A stretch of DNA of 64,000 nt from an uncultured Sphingobacteriales bacterium (GTDB taxonomy: Bacteria; Bacteroidota; Bacteroidia; Chitinophagales; Chitinophagaceae). Made by a program: the position numbers and the translations under genes. Under the pieces are notes generated by a model that saw only the letters and a list, made by a program, of their open reading frames with translations, was not told where the DNA came from and searched no databases. How positions within the stretch are numbered: the first letter of the stretch is position 1; every line of letters begins with the position of its first letter. Where the stretch lies: assembly GCA_937991535.1 (NCBI GenBank), contig CALKHN010000012.1, forward strand, positions 1 through 64,000, in the 5' to 3' direction. Shown here one piece after another: positions 16,728 through 25,301 of the stretch.

Positions 16728-17660
16728 CTAACTCACTTCCCTTCCCCCGGCTAACAGATACAACACCGCCATACGGGTAGCCACACCGTTTTCTACCTGC
16801 TGTAAAATAATGGATTGATTTGAATCTGCCACATCACTGTCCAATTCTACACCGCGGTTAATAGGACCCGGATGCATGATCAGAATCTCTTTATCCAGTT
16901 CATCGAGCATTCTTTTATTAATGCCATAGGCAAGATTGTACTCCCGCAGCGACGAGAACAACACCTGGTTTTGCCTTTCAAGTTGAATTCGCAATACATT
17001 CGCTACATCACACCATTTCAATGCATTACGCACGTTGTACTCTACCCTTATATCGAAGGCTTCCCTTATATGCGGCGGTATTAAGGTGGGCGGTCCGGCT
17101 ACCATTACTTCGGCGCCCATTTTCTTTAAAAGATAAATATTGCTGAGCGCCACCCGGGAATGCATGATATCGCCTATGATGGCCACTTTTAATCCTTCCA
17201 GTCTGCCCTTGTGCTCCCGCATGGAAAAAGCATCCAGCAATGCCTGTGTGGGATGTTCATTAATGCCGTCTCCCGCATTCACGATTGCCGCAGGGATATG
17301 TTTTGCCAGAAAGTGGGGTGCTCCGCTGGCACTGTGCCGCATCACCACCATATCCACTTTCATAGAAAGGATATTGTTAACGGTATCCAGAAGCGTTTCA
17401 CCTTTGGATACAGAAGAGCCGCTGGCTGTAAAATTAATGGTATCGGCACTCAGCCTCTTTTCCGCCAGCTCAAATGAAATACGGGTACGGGTAGAACTTT
17501 CGTAAAAAAGGTTTACAATAGTTACATCCCTGAGTGTAGGCACTTTTTTAATCGGGCGCTGTAAGACTTCCTTAAATTGGGTGGCCGTATCTAAAATGAG
17601 TTGAATATCCGGTGGAGTGAGATCTCTAATGCCCAACAAATGTTTGGTGCTGAGTTGCAT
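16728..17660 (-). CDS. pyrB: Aspartate carbamoyltransferase catalytic subunit
   Basis: Condenses carbamoyl phosphate with aspartate, the committed step of pyrimidine synthesis. 310 residues. Visible motifs: the carbamoyl-phosphate site FYESSTRTRISFE (about residues 52-64), NAGDGINEHPTQALLDAF (about 127-144) and HPGPINRGVE (about 262-271). No regulatory subunit gene (pyrI) is next to it, as in the unregulated class. A TAATTTCG box lies 7 bases before the ATG, the same TTCG variant as in front of pyrE. Confidence 0.97.
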   Translation of the reverse strand: MQLSTKHLLGIRDLTPPDIQLILDTATQFKEVLQRPIKKVPTLRDVTIVNLFYESSTRTRISFELAEKRLSADTINFTASGSSVSKGETLLDTVNNILSMKVDMVVMRHSASGAPHFLAKHIPAAIVNAGDGINEHPTQALLDAFSMREHKGRLEGLKVAIIGDIMHSRVALSNIYLLKKMGAEVMVAGPPTLIPPHIREAFDIRVEYNVRNALKWCDVANVLRIQLERQNQVLFSSLREYNLAYGINKRMLDELDKEILIMHPGPINRGVELDSDVADSNQSIILQQVENGVATRMAVLYLLAGGREVS

Positions 17661-17667
17661 TAGGGAG

Positions 17668-17675
17668 CGAAATTA
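17668..17675 (-). promoter_or_regulatory. Probable -7 box of pyrB (TTCG variant)
   Basis: Minus-strand TAATTTCG, 7 bases upstream of the pyrB ATG (17658-17660). The transcription start would fall at the ATG. Confidence 0.45.
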
Positions 17676-17820
17676 AAGGATAGGAATTAAAACGCCAAAT
17701 CCGGAGATTGAAAATCCTAAATTCGGGTCGTTAGCGATCAGCCGTCAGATTCAGCCGCTGTTAGTATTCAATAACTGATAGCTACTAACTAACCGCTGAT
17801 GATTCGTCTTAAAAAGTTGT

Positions 17821-17850
17821 TTTGAAATATATTATTTTTACATACCTTTG
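17821..17850 (+). promoter_or_regulatory. Promoter of rpmI-rplT
   Basis: TTTG at 17821-17824 and TACCTTTG at 17843-17850, 18 bases apart, fit the Bacteroidetes -33/-7 pair. Transcription would begin near 17857, about 120 bases before rpmI. Confidence 0.6.
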
Positions 17851-17851
17851 C

Positions 17852-17977
17852 ACCCCGTAAAAACGGGTGTGTTTGCTAATGCGTTGCAGAAACAGGCACA
17901 AATTGCTCTAAAGGCTCCATAAGTGTTTCGTCTGTTCGGAACCGCCCCACGGGTATAACATAAATACTTTTACGCAT
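17852..17977 (+). promoter_or_regulatory. Long 5' leader of the L35-L20 operon (candidate autoregulatory leader)
   Basis: About 120 bases lie between the promoter and the rpmI start, unusually long here. It opens with a CCCGT-AAAA-ACGGG hairpin at 17853-17866 and later has the GC-rich CGGAACCGCCCCACGGG segment. In many bacteria ribosomal protein L20 represses its own operon by binding such a leader. The structure was not modelled, so the role is inferred from position and family knowledge. Confidence 0.4.
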
Positions 17978-18175
17978 ATGCCAAAGGTTAAAACCAATTC
18001 GAGTGCAAAGAAAAGGTTTAAAGTGACCGCCACAGGCAAGATTACTCATCAAAAGGCTTTTCGCCGTCACATTCTTACCAAAAAATCAAAAAAACGCAAA
18101 AGGGCCATGAGAATGGATGGACAGGTTCACAAGTCCAATTTGGATTTCGTGAAACGCCTGTTACGCCTTAAGTAA
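17978..18175 (+). CDS. rpmI: Large-subunit ribosomal protein L35
   Basis: 65 residues, very basic, beginning MPKVKTNSSAKKRFKVTATG, with HILTKKSKKRKR in the middle: the standard L35 sequence. First gene of an L35-L20 pair. infC, which usually precedes it, is not present here; the upstream neighbour is the divergent pyrB. Confidence 0.97.
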   Translation: MPKVKTNSSAKKRFKVTATGKITHQKAFRRHILTKKSKKRKRAMRMDGQVHKSNLDFVKRLLRLK

Positions 18176-18276
18176 TGGCTGCGTCTTTTATAAGGCAGGC
18201 TAAAAACCAGTAAATCTCCATTTAAAAACAGTTGACCGTACATCAATAAAGTACCGAAACGTAAAATGATTAAACT

Positions 18277-18621
18277 ATGCCACGTTCAGTAAATGCTGTC
18301 GCATCGAAGGCACGAAGGAAAAGGATATTAAAAGCTGCCAAAGGCTTTTACGGCAAACGTAAAAATGTTTTAACCGTTGCCAAAAACGTAGTAGAAAAAG
18401 GATTAACCTACAGTTATGTAGGGCGCAAACTGAAAAAAAGAGAATACCGCGCTTTGTGGATTGCCCGTATCAACGCGGCCGTGCGTGAAGAAGGACTTAC
18501 CTACTCAGAATTCATATTTAAGCTGAGACAGAAAGGAATAACCCTTGATCGCAAGGTTCTGGCCGACCTGGCTATGAACGAAGCCGAAAGCTTTAAGAAA
18601 CTGATCGTTTCTGTAAAGTAG
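18277..18621 (+). CDS. rplT: Large-subunit ribosomal protein L20
   Basis: 114 residues with the L20 signatures RKRILKAAKGFYGKRKN (about residues 14-30) and YRALWIARINAAVREEGLTY (about 60-79). L20 binds 23S rRNA early in 50S assembly and is the usual repressor of this operon. It is 101 bases after rpmI and is followed by a strong terminator. Confidence 0.97.
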   Translation: MPRSVNAVASKARRKRILKAAKGFYGKRKNVLTVAKNVVEKGLTYSYVGRKLKKREYRALWIARINAAVREEGLTYSEFIFKLRQKGITLDRKVLADLAMNEAESFKKLIVSVK

Positions 18622-18670
18622 ATGTAAACGAAAGGATGAATTGAATAATTTTTCCAGATAACGGCATTGT

Positions 18671-18704
18671 AACCGGTAGTGAAAAAATCACAACCGGTTT
18701 TTTT
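18671..18704 (+). terminator. Intrinsic terminator of rpmI-rplT
   Basis: AACCGGTAGTGA, an AAAAA loop, then TCACAACCGGTT: 12-base arms with one mismatch, followed by a run of T. It lies 50 bases after the rplT stop. Confidence 0.85.
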
Positions 18705-18725
18705 ATGGGGGACAGATCAAAGAAC

Positions 18726-18733
18726 TACATTTG
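18726..18733 (+). promoter_or_regulatory. -7 box of the arginine decarboxylase gene
   Basis: TACATTTG fits TAnnTTTG and is followed after about 38 bases by the ATG at 18772. It sits just downstream of the rplT terminator, so the gene has its own promoter. Confidence 0.5.
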
Positions 18734-18771
18734 CAAATCATTGCTCACGCTAAACAACAGGCTAAGTAAAA

Positions 18772-20172
18772 ATGAATAAATCATACACCGACCTGGTGAA
18801 ACAAACCTTTTACTTTCCACAGGAAGGTTTTGAAGTAACCGACGGCTATTTGCGTTTTAACGGATTGGACCTTAAAGCGATCATTGATAAGTATGGTACC
18901 CCGCTTAAACTCACCTACCTGCCCAAAATAGGCATGCAGATAGACAAGGCCAAAAAGATGTTCAGAGAGGCATTTAAAAAACATAAGTATGAGGGCAAAT
19001 ATTTTTACTGCTATTGTACCAAAAGTTCTCATTTTTCTTTTGTGGTGGAAGAAGCCCTGAAGCATGAAATTCACCTCGAAACATCTTATGCATACGACAT
19101 CGAGATTATTAACCGGCTGTATGAAAAAAGAAAGATCAATAAAGACATTCACATCATCTGCAATGGATTTAAGCAAAAAGGATATACTTCCCGCATTGCG
19201 CGGCTGCTGAATACCGGTTTTAAGAATGTGATCCCCGTTTTGGATAACAAAGATGAACTGGATGCTTACCGCCGGTCTGTAAAAGTTCCTTTCAAACTGG
19301 GGATAAGGGTTGCGGCGGAAGAAGAACCCACTTTTCCGTTTTATACTTCGCGGCTGGGTATGCGGGCAAGAGACATACTGGAGTTTTATGTAGACAAGAT
19401 CGAGGGAAATGAAGAAAAATTCCAGCTAAAGATGCTGCATATATTTCTCAATAAAGGAATCAAGGATGATATTTATTACTGGAGTGAGCTCAATAAAATC
19501 ATTCACCTGTATTGCCAGTTAAAAAAGATTTGTCCTGAACTGGATTCCATCAACATCGGCGGTGGCTTTCCCATCAAACATTCGCTTGGGTTTGAATATG
19601 ATTACCAGTTCATGATCAACGAAATTGTACGCAATATCAAAAGTGCCTGCAAAAAAGCCAAAGTACCCATGCCACACATTTATACAGAGTTTGGGAGCTT
19701 TACCGTAGGCGAAAGCATGGCACATATTTACAGTGTGGTAGGTCAAAAAGTACAAAACGACCGGGAGACATGGTATATGATTGATTCTTCTTTTATCACT
19801 ACCCTACCCGATACCTGGGGCATAGGTGAAAGGTTTTTATTGCTGCCCATTAACAAATGGGATGAGGAGTATCAACGGGTGGTGCTTGGCGGGATGACGT
19901 GCGACAGCCATGATTATTATGATTCTGAAGAACATATTAATGAAGTCTTTCTACCTAAAATCGTGAATGGTGAACCCCTTTACCTTGGCTTCTTTCATAC
20001 AGGCGCATACCAGGATCAGATCAGCGGCTATGGCGGCATCAAACACTGCCTTATTCCATCCCCTAAACATGTAATAGTGGAATACGATAAAAACGGAAAA
20101 CTGGTTGACTGGTTATACGCCAAAGAACAGTCTTCGCAAAGCATGCTGAAGATACTGGGGTATATTAAGTGA
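18772..20172 (+). CDS. PLP-dependent arginine decarboxylase (fold-type III)
   Basis: 466 residues of the alanine-racemase-fold ornithine/arginine/DAP decarboxylase family. The Schiff-base lysine is in FYCYCTKSSHF (about residue 84), the phosphate-binding glycines in INIGGGFP (about 262-269) and the second-subunit active-site Cys in GGMTCDSHDYY (about 378). Bacteroidetes proteins of this length and composition are annotated as arginine decarboxylase making agmatine for polyamines, but ornithine- or other-specific activity is not excluded by sequence. Stand-alone gene after the L20 operon. Confidence 0.85.
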   Translation: MNKSYTDLVKQTFYFPQEGFEVTDGYLRFNGLDLKAIIDKYGTPLKLTYLPKIGMQIDKAKKMFREAFKKHKYEGKYFYCYCTKSSHFSFVVEEALKHEIHLETSYAYDIEIINRLYEKRKINKDIHIICNGFKQKGYTSRIARLLNTGFKNVIPVLDNKDELDAYRRSVKVPFKLGIRVAAEEEPTFPFYTSRLGMRARDILEFYVDKIEGNEEKFQLKMLHIFLNKGIKDDIYYWSELNKIIHLYCQLKKICPELDSINIGGGFPIKHSLGFEYDYQFMINEIVRNIKSACKKAKVPMPHIYTEFGSFTVGESMAHIYSVVGQKVQNDRETWYMIDSSFITTLPDTWGIGERFLLLPINKWDEEYQRVVLGGMTCDSHDYYDSEEHINEVFLPKIVNGEPLYLGFFHTGAYQDQISGYGGIKHCLIPSPKHVIVEYDKNGKLVDWLYAKEQSSQSMLKILGYIK

Positions 20173-20268
20173 GTGGTAAGCAGTAAGTAGTAAGTGGTAG
20201 GTGATATACAAGTTCCAGGTTACAAGTTGCAAGGTTGTACAACCAACCGCTCAACCAATCATCAACTA

Positions 20269-23200
20269 TCAAAGCTTAACAAACCTCAGTATATAACTGT
20301 TTCTCCCGGCGGTTAATTTTACAATATATGTTCCGGCAGCCCAGTTGCCGGTATATATATTTCTGGAAATCACCCTATTGTTTATTCTTTCGGCATATAC
20401 AACCTTCATATCACTGCTTAATACTTCAATAAAGGCATTGGATACCGGGCTTCCAAAATGAATCGTAACATTATTATTTGCCGCCGGAACCGGGTACAGC
20501 AACGGGCCGGCATTACCGGATCCGCTTATATTTATTTGAATAACTTTACTGTATGAACTTTTTCCGTCTGCGTCCACCTGTTTTATGCGGTAGTATAATT
20601 TTCCCGCCCGGGGCTGAACATGAAGATAGTTATACATTACAGGTGTATTGCTGTTGCCTTTTGATGCCAGTTTGCCTATTGGGATAAAACGCATGGCATC
20701 GGTACTCATTTCTACTTCAAAATAGCTGTTGTTCAGTTCCGTCGCTGTTGACCAGTTTAGCCTCACATTTCCATCTGTATATAAAGCTTCAAAGTTCAGC
20801 CAGCTTACCGGCAAGGCCGCGTCAACTGAACCAATGGAAAATCCTGAAAAACCCGTATTGAAACTTGTGGTGATCGTGTGGTCTTTGCCAAAGCCTCCGT
20901 GTACCAGTGCTGTGCTAAGCTTTACTTTCTCTATTTGCGGACTGGCAGGAGAAAAGGATGAAACCGGGATATCTGTTTTTATCATTTTTACATTCGCCCA
21001 GGTTCTTCCTGTTGCCGACTCATAACCCAATTTTTCAGCATCGGTATAATAAAGGGTTATTTCATAATTGCCCGAAGTATTGTTATTTTGCGGCGTTACA
21101 AAAAACGTTTTACGTGTAAGGAACTGATCCGGTATATTGTTCCAGAAGGGCGCAACGCCATCACCATCGCGGTCTATGCTTACCGTTGTACATCCATAAT
21201 CCCAATCACTCAGGTTTTTGATTTTCGCAATGATCTTCTGCGGCTCGAACTTATCGTAAAAATACACTTCGTTATACGGGCCAAGATATTCTTCTCTGGA
21301 TGTGGATATGGTGTTGCCTACCGGGTTGCCCTGAACGGCATAATCCAGTATTATAACCGGTTTTATGCCGTTTTGGTAAAAACTTACCAGGGAAAAATTG
21401 TCTGAGCAGTTTATCCCTTCGTTTTCTATCATACTACCCTCGTCGGCACTGCTTCCATCTGAATACGCATACAATATATCGGCGGCATCTGCAATTGCGG
21501 ATCCATTATCAAAGCAAAGTTCTACCGCTACATTGCTGGCGCCGTTCCACTGGAAGGCCTGTGTAAATACAAACGCGTTCCATCCGTCTTTTGTAGTATA
21601 TGAAGGGAGGGAAAGAAAAGTGGTCATATCAGCGACGGTATAAACAGCTCCGGTTTTGGCAAGACTGCCCAGGCTGGTATGGGCCATTTTTATATTCAGA
21701 TTTTTAAAGGGCCGTACCGAATTCTTTTTTACAAAGAACCGTATTCCTGAAATAGAACAATCCGAAAGCCCGGCGTTGGTAAGTTCCCCAGCTTTGTATA
21801 ACATCTGGGTTCGCTGCTTTTCAACAGATGCATCGAAGATTTTAGCGTTATTGATATCATACCTTGAGGAGCCTATACTGCTGCCCGAAACTGTTCCTGG
21901 AGCTACAGGGCGATGATCAACTCCGCTGAAAGTAATATTCATTACTGTAATTGCACTGCCCTTTTCGGCAATGCCACCACCATTATCTACTGAAAAACTC
22001 AATCTCAAAAGTTTGACTTCATGTGAGCTTCCGTGATCATAAATGCGCAATACGAATGACTGCTTGTTGTTTACACCGGCCGGAAATACAACATTTTTAC
22101 CGGAAGGAAAATCAAAATCTGATTTTTCCAGGGCCGTTGAAGCCGGATCAACATCAATGATAGCTGTAGCACTTTGTACCGGGTCACTGCCAATGGTAAA
22201 ATTAAAAACATAATCGCGGTACCTGCGGCAGCCGCTTACCGTTGTTGCCGTTTCTGCAAGCTCAGCGGTTTGCTGCTCAAAATTGATTTTAGGTGAACAC
22301 GAGGGATTTGAATAAGTAGGAAGAGCGCCTGTTGAACCAACAAGGGTGTTTCTTTCCTCTAGCAAAGTACTTGCCTGGATCCGGTCTTTTTGTCCGGGTG
22401 TAAAAAGCGTGTAGCAATTGGTATAGCTCATGAAATTGCTCTCCGTACGAATATTATAAGGCTGGTTGATGCAAGCATTGTTACCGGTGCGACAGGTAAA
22501 ATTAACTACACCCGAAGAATTGGCATTGAGCGATACAGGATCAGTATCAGCAACATAATCGCCGTAACCAACAGGACATTTGGTGCTTACAGAAGACCCT
22601 TCAAAAGGATGGTAAAGATTAAAGGCATGACCCATTTCATGGGGAAGTGTTTTAGAGCCGGACTTCATTTGAGTGGCCAGCATTACTGTTCCGTCGACTA
22701 TGCTCGACGTGGGAAAATATGCATAACCAGCAATAAACTGTCCTGTAGTTCCATTCTGCCCATTGATCTTATTTACTATATAAATATTGTAATACCGCGA
22801 CCTGTCCCACGACAATGGTTCTTTCATAGCAATATCGCGCGCAATATCATTATTGGTAGCGCCAATAGCCACATAGTCTGCGTTGGAAGACATATTAACG
22901 CGCTCGATACCGGATGTTGGATTGCAATCAGGATCCCGTTTGGCCAACACGAACCGCAATCCAAGATCGCCCGCTGCATTTGTTCCGGCAGATGTGAGGG
23001 AAGGATAGGTGCCGCTGTAAACGTCATTCAGATAACCAATTGCAGCAATGATCTGTTCATCCGAGGGATTAAAAGACGTTCCAACCTGTTCGCCCGTGTG
23101 AAGCACATGAACGACTATTGGAATAGTAAAAATGGCTGTTTCTTTTTTTTGATAATTCTTCCGGGCTTTCTTTTGCTGAATAAAGTTTTCAATTTTTTGC

Positions 23201-23343
23201 TCATTCAGTGTAACGCGGGATTTGTAAAAAGGACTGGCACCCTGCAATGCACGATGCGACTGGTCGAAGCCACATATCGGTTGGGCAGGTATTTTGGCGC
23301 AATACAACAGCACACAACATAAAGCAGCAGTTACGCCTTTCAT
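20269..23343 (-). CDS. Secreted M43-type zinc metalloprotease with T9SS sorting domain
   Basis: 1024 residues. A signal peptide (MKGVTAALCCVLLYCAKIPAQ) leads into an M43/pappalysin-like catalytic domain; the zinc motif HEMGHAFNLYH is at residues 235-245 and a Met-turn-like NFMSYTNCY follows at about 305. The middle holds beta-rich modules of unknown family. Near residue 840 a fibronectin-like segment (LNFEALYTDGNVRLNWSTATE) begins, and the last 75 residues are a type A T9SS C-terminal domain (YPVPAANNNVTI, then AAGTYIVKLTAG, ending RFVKL). It should be exported and released or anchored at the cell surface. Start at 23343 fits the upstream -7 box. Confidence 0.92.
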   Translation of the reverse strand: MKGVTAALCCVLLYCAKIPAQPICGFDQSHRALQGASPFYKSRVTLNEQKIENFIQQKKARKNYQKKETAIFTIPIVVHVLHTGEQVGTSFNPSDEQIIAAIGYLNDVYSGTYPSLTSAGTNAAGDLGLRFVLAKRDPDCNPTSGIERVNMSSNADYVAIGATNNDIARDIAMKEPLSWDRSRYYNIYIVNKINGQNGTTGQFIAGYAYFPTSSIVDGTVMLATQMKSGSKTLPHEMGHAFNLYHPFEGSSVSTKCPVGYGDYVADTDPVSLNANSSGVVNFTCRTGNNACINQPYNIRTESNFMSYTNCYTLFTPGQKDRIQASTLLEERNTLVGSTGALPTYSNPSCSPKINFEQQTAELAETATTVSGCRRYRDYVFNFTIGSDPVQSATAIIDVDPASTALEKSDFDFPSGKNVVFPAGVNNKQSFVLRIYDHGSSHEVKLLRLSFSVDNGGGIAEKGSAITVMNITFSGVDHRPVAPGTVSGSSIGSSRYDINNAKIFDASVEKQRTQMLYKAGELTNAGLSDCSISGIRFFVKKNSVRPFKNLNIKMAHTSLGSLAKTGAVYTVADMTTFLSLPSYTTKDGWNAFVFTQAFQWNGASNVAVELCFDNGSAIADAADILYAYSDGSSADEGSMIENEGINCSDNFSLVSFYQNGIKPVIILDYAVQGNPVGNTISTSREEYLGPYNEVYFYDKFEPQKIIAKIKNLSDWDYGCTTVSIDRDGDGVAPFWNNIPDQFLTRKTFFVTPQNNNTSGNYEITLYYTDAEKLGYESATGRTWANVKMIKTDIPVSSFSPASPQIEKVKLSTALVHGGFGKDHTITTSFNTGFSGFSIGSVDAALPVSWLNFEALYTDGNVRLNWSTATELNNSYFEVEMSTDAMRFIPIGKLASKGNSNTPVMYNYLHVQPRAGKLYYRIKQVDADGKSSYSKVIQINISGSGNAGPLLYPVPAANNNVTIHFGSPVSNAFIEVLSSDMKVVYAERINNRVISRNIYTGNWAAGTYIVKLTAGRNSYILRFVKL

Positions 23344-23360
23344 AGCAGCATATTATATTC

Positions 23361-23368
23361 CAAATGTA
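23361..23368 (-). promoter_or_regulatory. -7 box of the M43 protease gene
   Basis: Minus-strand TACATTTG, 17 bases upstream of the ATG. Confidence 0.5.
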
Positions 23369-23638
23369 AATAATTAAATAAACGCAACATTTCCTGGCAG
23401 ACTAATTTTATTCACATTTACCTTTCTGCAATGACTCCTGTTTTTTCTGTGCATTGAGGCCCTTACCAGGAAAACGATCGTGGAAGTCTGTGGCAACAAG
23501 GAGAAGCCGTTTGGGAAAAATAATTTTGGCGCAAAATGCCGGTTTTGCAACAACAACGGGGCATGCACAACGCAATATAAAAATCCTTAATGAATAGCAA
23601 AATGTATGAATGCTTCTTCTGCTTCTGATTTTTTCACT

Positions 23639-23646
23639 TATTTTTG
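23639..23646 (+). promoter_or_regulatory. -7 box of the small gene at 23651
   Basis: TATTTTTG fits TAnnTTTG and ends 4 bases before the ATG at 23651, the same tight geometry as kdsA. This supports the ORF being a real gene and fixes its start. Confidence 0.5.
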
Positions 23647-23650
23647 CACC

Positions 23651-23896
23651 ATGAATAACATTAGTGTATTGACAGATTTTGAAGCATTGACCAATACCAT
23701 CAATTTTAAAAAGCTGGCTTCTCCTCCGGGACTTGAATCCTATACTATTTATGCGGGAGGTAATTTTATTTTTATATCCAATGAAAAGAACCGCACGATC
23801 CGCTTTAGTCTGGCCAATTTCAGTACCAATGATATTACAAACGACGGCATACAGGAATGGATTGATCGCATTCACAAACTGTATCCCAGTTTTTAA
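23651..23896 (+). CDS. Small conserved-looking protein of unknown function
   Basis: 81 residues starting MNNISVLTDFEALTNTINFK and ending IDRIHKLYPSF. No signal peptide or membrane segment. A central beta-strand pattern (YTIYAGGNFIFISNEKNRTI) is followed by a helix. I recognise no family. An upstream in-frame ATG at 23606 is excluded because it lies before the promoter box. Stand-alone. Confidence 0.6.
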   Translation: MNNISVLTDFEALTNTINFKKLASPPGLESYTIYAGGNFIFISNEKNRTIRFSLANFSTNDITNDGIQEWIDRIHKLYPSF

Positions 23897-24169
23897 TGAA
23901 AATACAAATACCGAAGGAGAGCATTGGTGATCACATAAAAAAAGCCACAAGCTTCCTCCGAAACTTGCCCCACTCCTGAAAGCCAACTTTATGTATTTTT
24001 TGTGAGCGCACACTGTAACCTCTGCATTTGAGCCACACAATTTTTTCAGCTATAGCGTATATCCATCAACACGCCCACCGCATTTGCAGGCAATGCATTG
24101 CAGTTTATGCAATGCCCGAAAAATTCATTTACTGGAAGAAGCCAGAATGGCTGGTAATCAATTTGAAAT
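23897..24169. other. Gene-free stretch before tRNA-Cys
   Basis: No credible gene. A dense set of GCAATGC/GCATTGC phrases occurs at about 24087-24118 (including the palindrome GCAATGCATTGC), of unknown meaning. Confidence 0.4.
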
Positions 24170-24200
24170 AAAAAAGGATCCGATGTATGGATCCTTTTTT
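24170..24200 (-). terminator. Terminator of the tRNA-Cys gene
   Basis: AAAAAAGGATCC, a 7-base loop, then GGATCCTTTTTT: perfect 12-base arms ending in T-runs on both strands, so it can act bidirectionally. It begins 4 bases after the tRNA 3' end on the minus strand. Confidence 0.85.
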
Positions 24201-24204
24201 GGGG

Positions 24205-24275
24205 AGGTCCCGAGCGGATTCGAACCGCTGTGGGAGCTTTTGCAGAGCTCTGCCTGACCACTCGGCCACAGGACC
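24205..24275 (-). tRNA. tRNA-Cys (anticodon GCA)
   Basis: 71 bases. On the minus strand the acceptor GGTCCTG pairs with CGGGACC (one G-U pair). The anticodon stem is GAGCT/AGCTC around the loop CTGCAAA, giving anticodon GCA. The T arm contains GGTTCGAATCC. The discriminator base is U, a known identity element of tRNA-Cys. CCA is not encoded. Confidence 0.95.
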
Positions 24276-24336
24276 CTTTATGTTTTTTACCGGGTTGCGA
24301 AAATAGGATATTTTTACGAACCACAAATACCTATCA

Positions 24337-25212
24337 ATGCAATATATTGCTGAATCTGAATTAATCCTCAACAGCCGTGGCGCTATCTATCATTTGAACT
24401 TGTTGCCGGAAGAATTGGGCGACATTGTTATAACCGTAGGCGACCCCGAAAGGGTAAAAGAAGTAAGCAAATATTTCGACTCCATAGAGCACAGCCAACA
24501 GCACCGCGAGTTTGTTACGCATACCGGGCGCCTGGGCAACAAGCGCATCTCTGTTGTATCTACAGGCATTGGAACCGATAACATCGACATTGCAATGAAT
24601 GAGCTGGATGCCCTGGTAAATATTGACTTCCATGCAAGAACGGTTAAACCACAGCTTACTTCATTACAAATTATCCGCATTGGCACAGCCGGTTCCCTTC
24701 GGGAAGATATTCCCGTTGATAGCCGGGTGGCCAGTACCCACGGACTGGGCATAGATAATTTGCTGCATTTTTACCGCTATGAGAACAATGAAGAGGAAAA
24801 CCAGTTGATCCAGTCTTTTATTACACAAACCCAACTGCACAACCGCGCTGCTTTGCCCTATATCAATGGCGCAAGCGTTGCACTGATCAAGCATTTTGTA
24901 GAAGGTTTTCATCACGGTATTACCGTAACCTGCCCGGGATTTTATGGACCTCAGGGAAGAATATTACGGCTGGGCCTGAGCGATCCTGCTTTTATTGAAC
25001 GGTTATGCAGCTTCAGTTTTGGTACCCACCGCATCTGCAATTTTGAAATGGAAACTGCAGGTATTTATGGAATGGGAAAACTTTTAGGACACCATTGTCT
25101 CAGCCTCAGTGCTATCGTGGCGAACCGGATCAGCAAAAATTTCAGTAAGGATGCGACGGCGGCAGTTGATCAACTGATCAAAAAAACGCTGGAAACCGTA
25201 TCTGCTTTTTAA
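24337..25212 (+). CDS. Nucleoside phosphorylase (uridine phosphorylase-like)
   Basis: 291 residues of the PNP/UDP phosphorylase family, which cleaves the glycosidic bond of ribonucleosides with phosphate. Motifs: GDPERVKEVSKYF (about residues 37-49) for phosphate binding, VVSTGIGTDNIDIAMNEL (about 73-90), IRIGTAGSLREDIPVD (about 113-128) and the ribose-binding NFEMETAGIYGMG near 237. The mix of motifs is nearer uridine than purine enzymes but base specificity is not certain. dapF follows but has its own promoter. Confidence 0.88.
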   Translation: MQYIAESELILNSRGAIYHLNLLPEELGDIVITVGDPERVKEVSKYFDSIEHSQQHREFVTHTGRLGNKRISVVSTGIGTDNIDIAMNELDALVNIDFHARTVKPQLTSLQIIRIGTAGSLREDIPVDSRVASTHGLGIDNLLHFYRYENNEEENQLIQSFITQTQLHNRAALPYINGASVALIKHFVEGFHHGITVTCPGFYGPQGRILRLGLSDPAFIERLCSFSFGTHRICNFEMETAGIYGMGKLLGHHCLSLSAIVANRISKNFSKDATAAVDQLIKKTLETVSAF

Positions 25213-25275
25213 CTGTTATCTGCCTCTTGTATCTGCAAAGGAACAACTTATTTACCTACATAATGCCTCAACCAA

Positions 25276-25283
25276 TAACTTTG
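25276..25283 (+). promoter_or_regulatory. -7 box of dapF
   Basis: TAACTTTG at 25276-25283 puts the transcription start near 25290, before the ATG at 25302 but after the upstream in-frame ATGs (25227, 25263). It therefore decides the dapF start. Confidence 0.55.
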
Positions 25284-25301
25284 CAGTATAAAAAAAACGT
25301 A

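Larger units (their letters stand above)
23344..23650. other. Gene-free stretch between two divergent genes
   Basis: About 300 bases. It holds the promoter of the M43 protease (23361-23368, minus) and of the small + strand gene (23639-23646). Longer minus frames through it run antisense to the small gene and have no coding character. Confidence 0.5.

Noticed and set aside
22390..23322. 310-codon open frame on the + strand
   Set aside because: It lies entirely antisense to the catalytic part of the M43 protease, whose zinc motif and signal peptide are clear. Its translation is rich in Ile, Arg and Cys without a domain pattern, a shadow of the real gene.
23408..24040. 210-codon open frame on the minus strand
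   Set aside because: Antisense to the small gene at 23651 and spacer DNA; the translation shows no domain, and no promoter box precedes it.
24087..24118. Dense GCAATGC/GCATTGC phrases considered as an attachment or binding site next to the tRNA gene
   Set aside because: No integrase, no duplicated tRNA 3' end and no second copy of the phrases in the window; left as unexplained composition.
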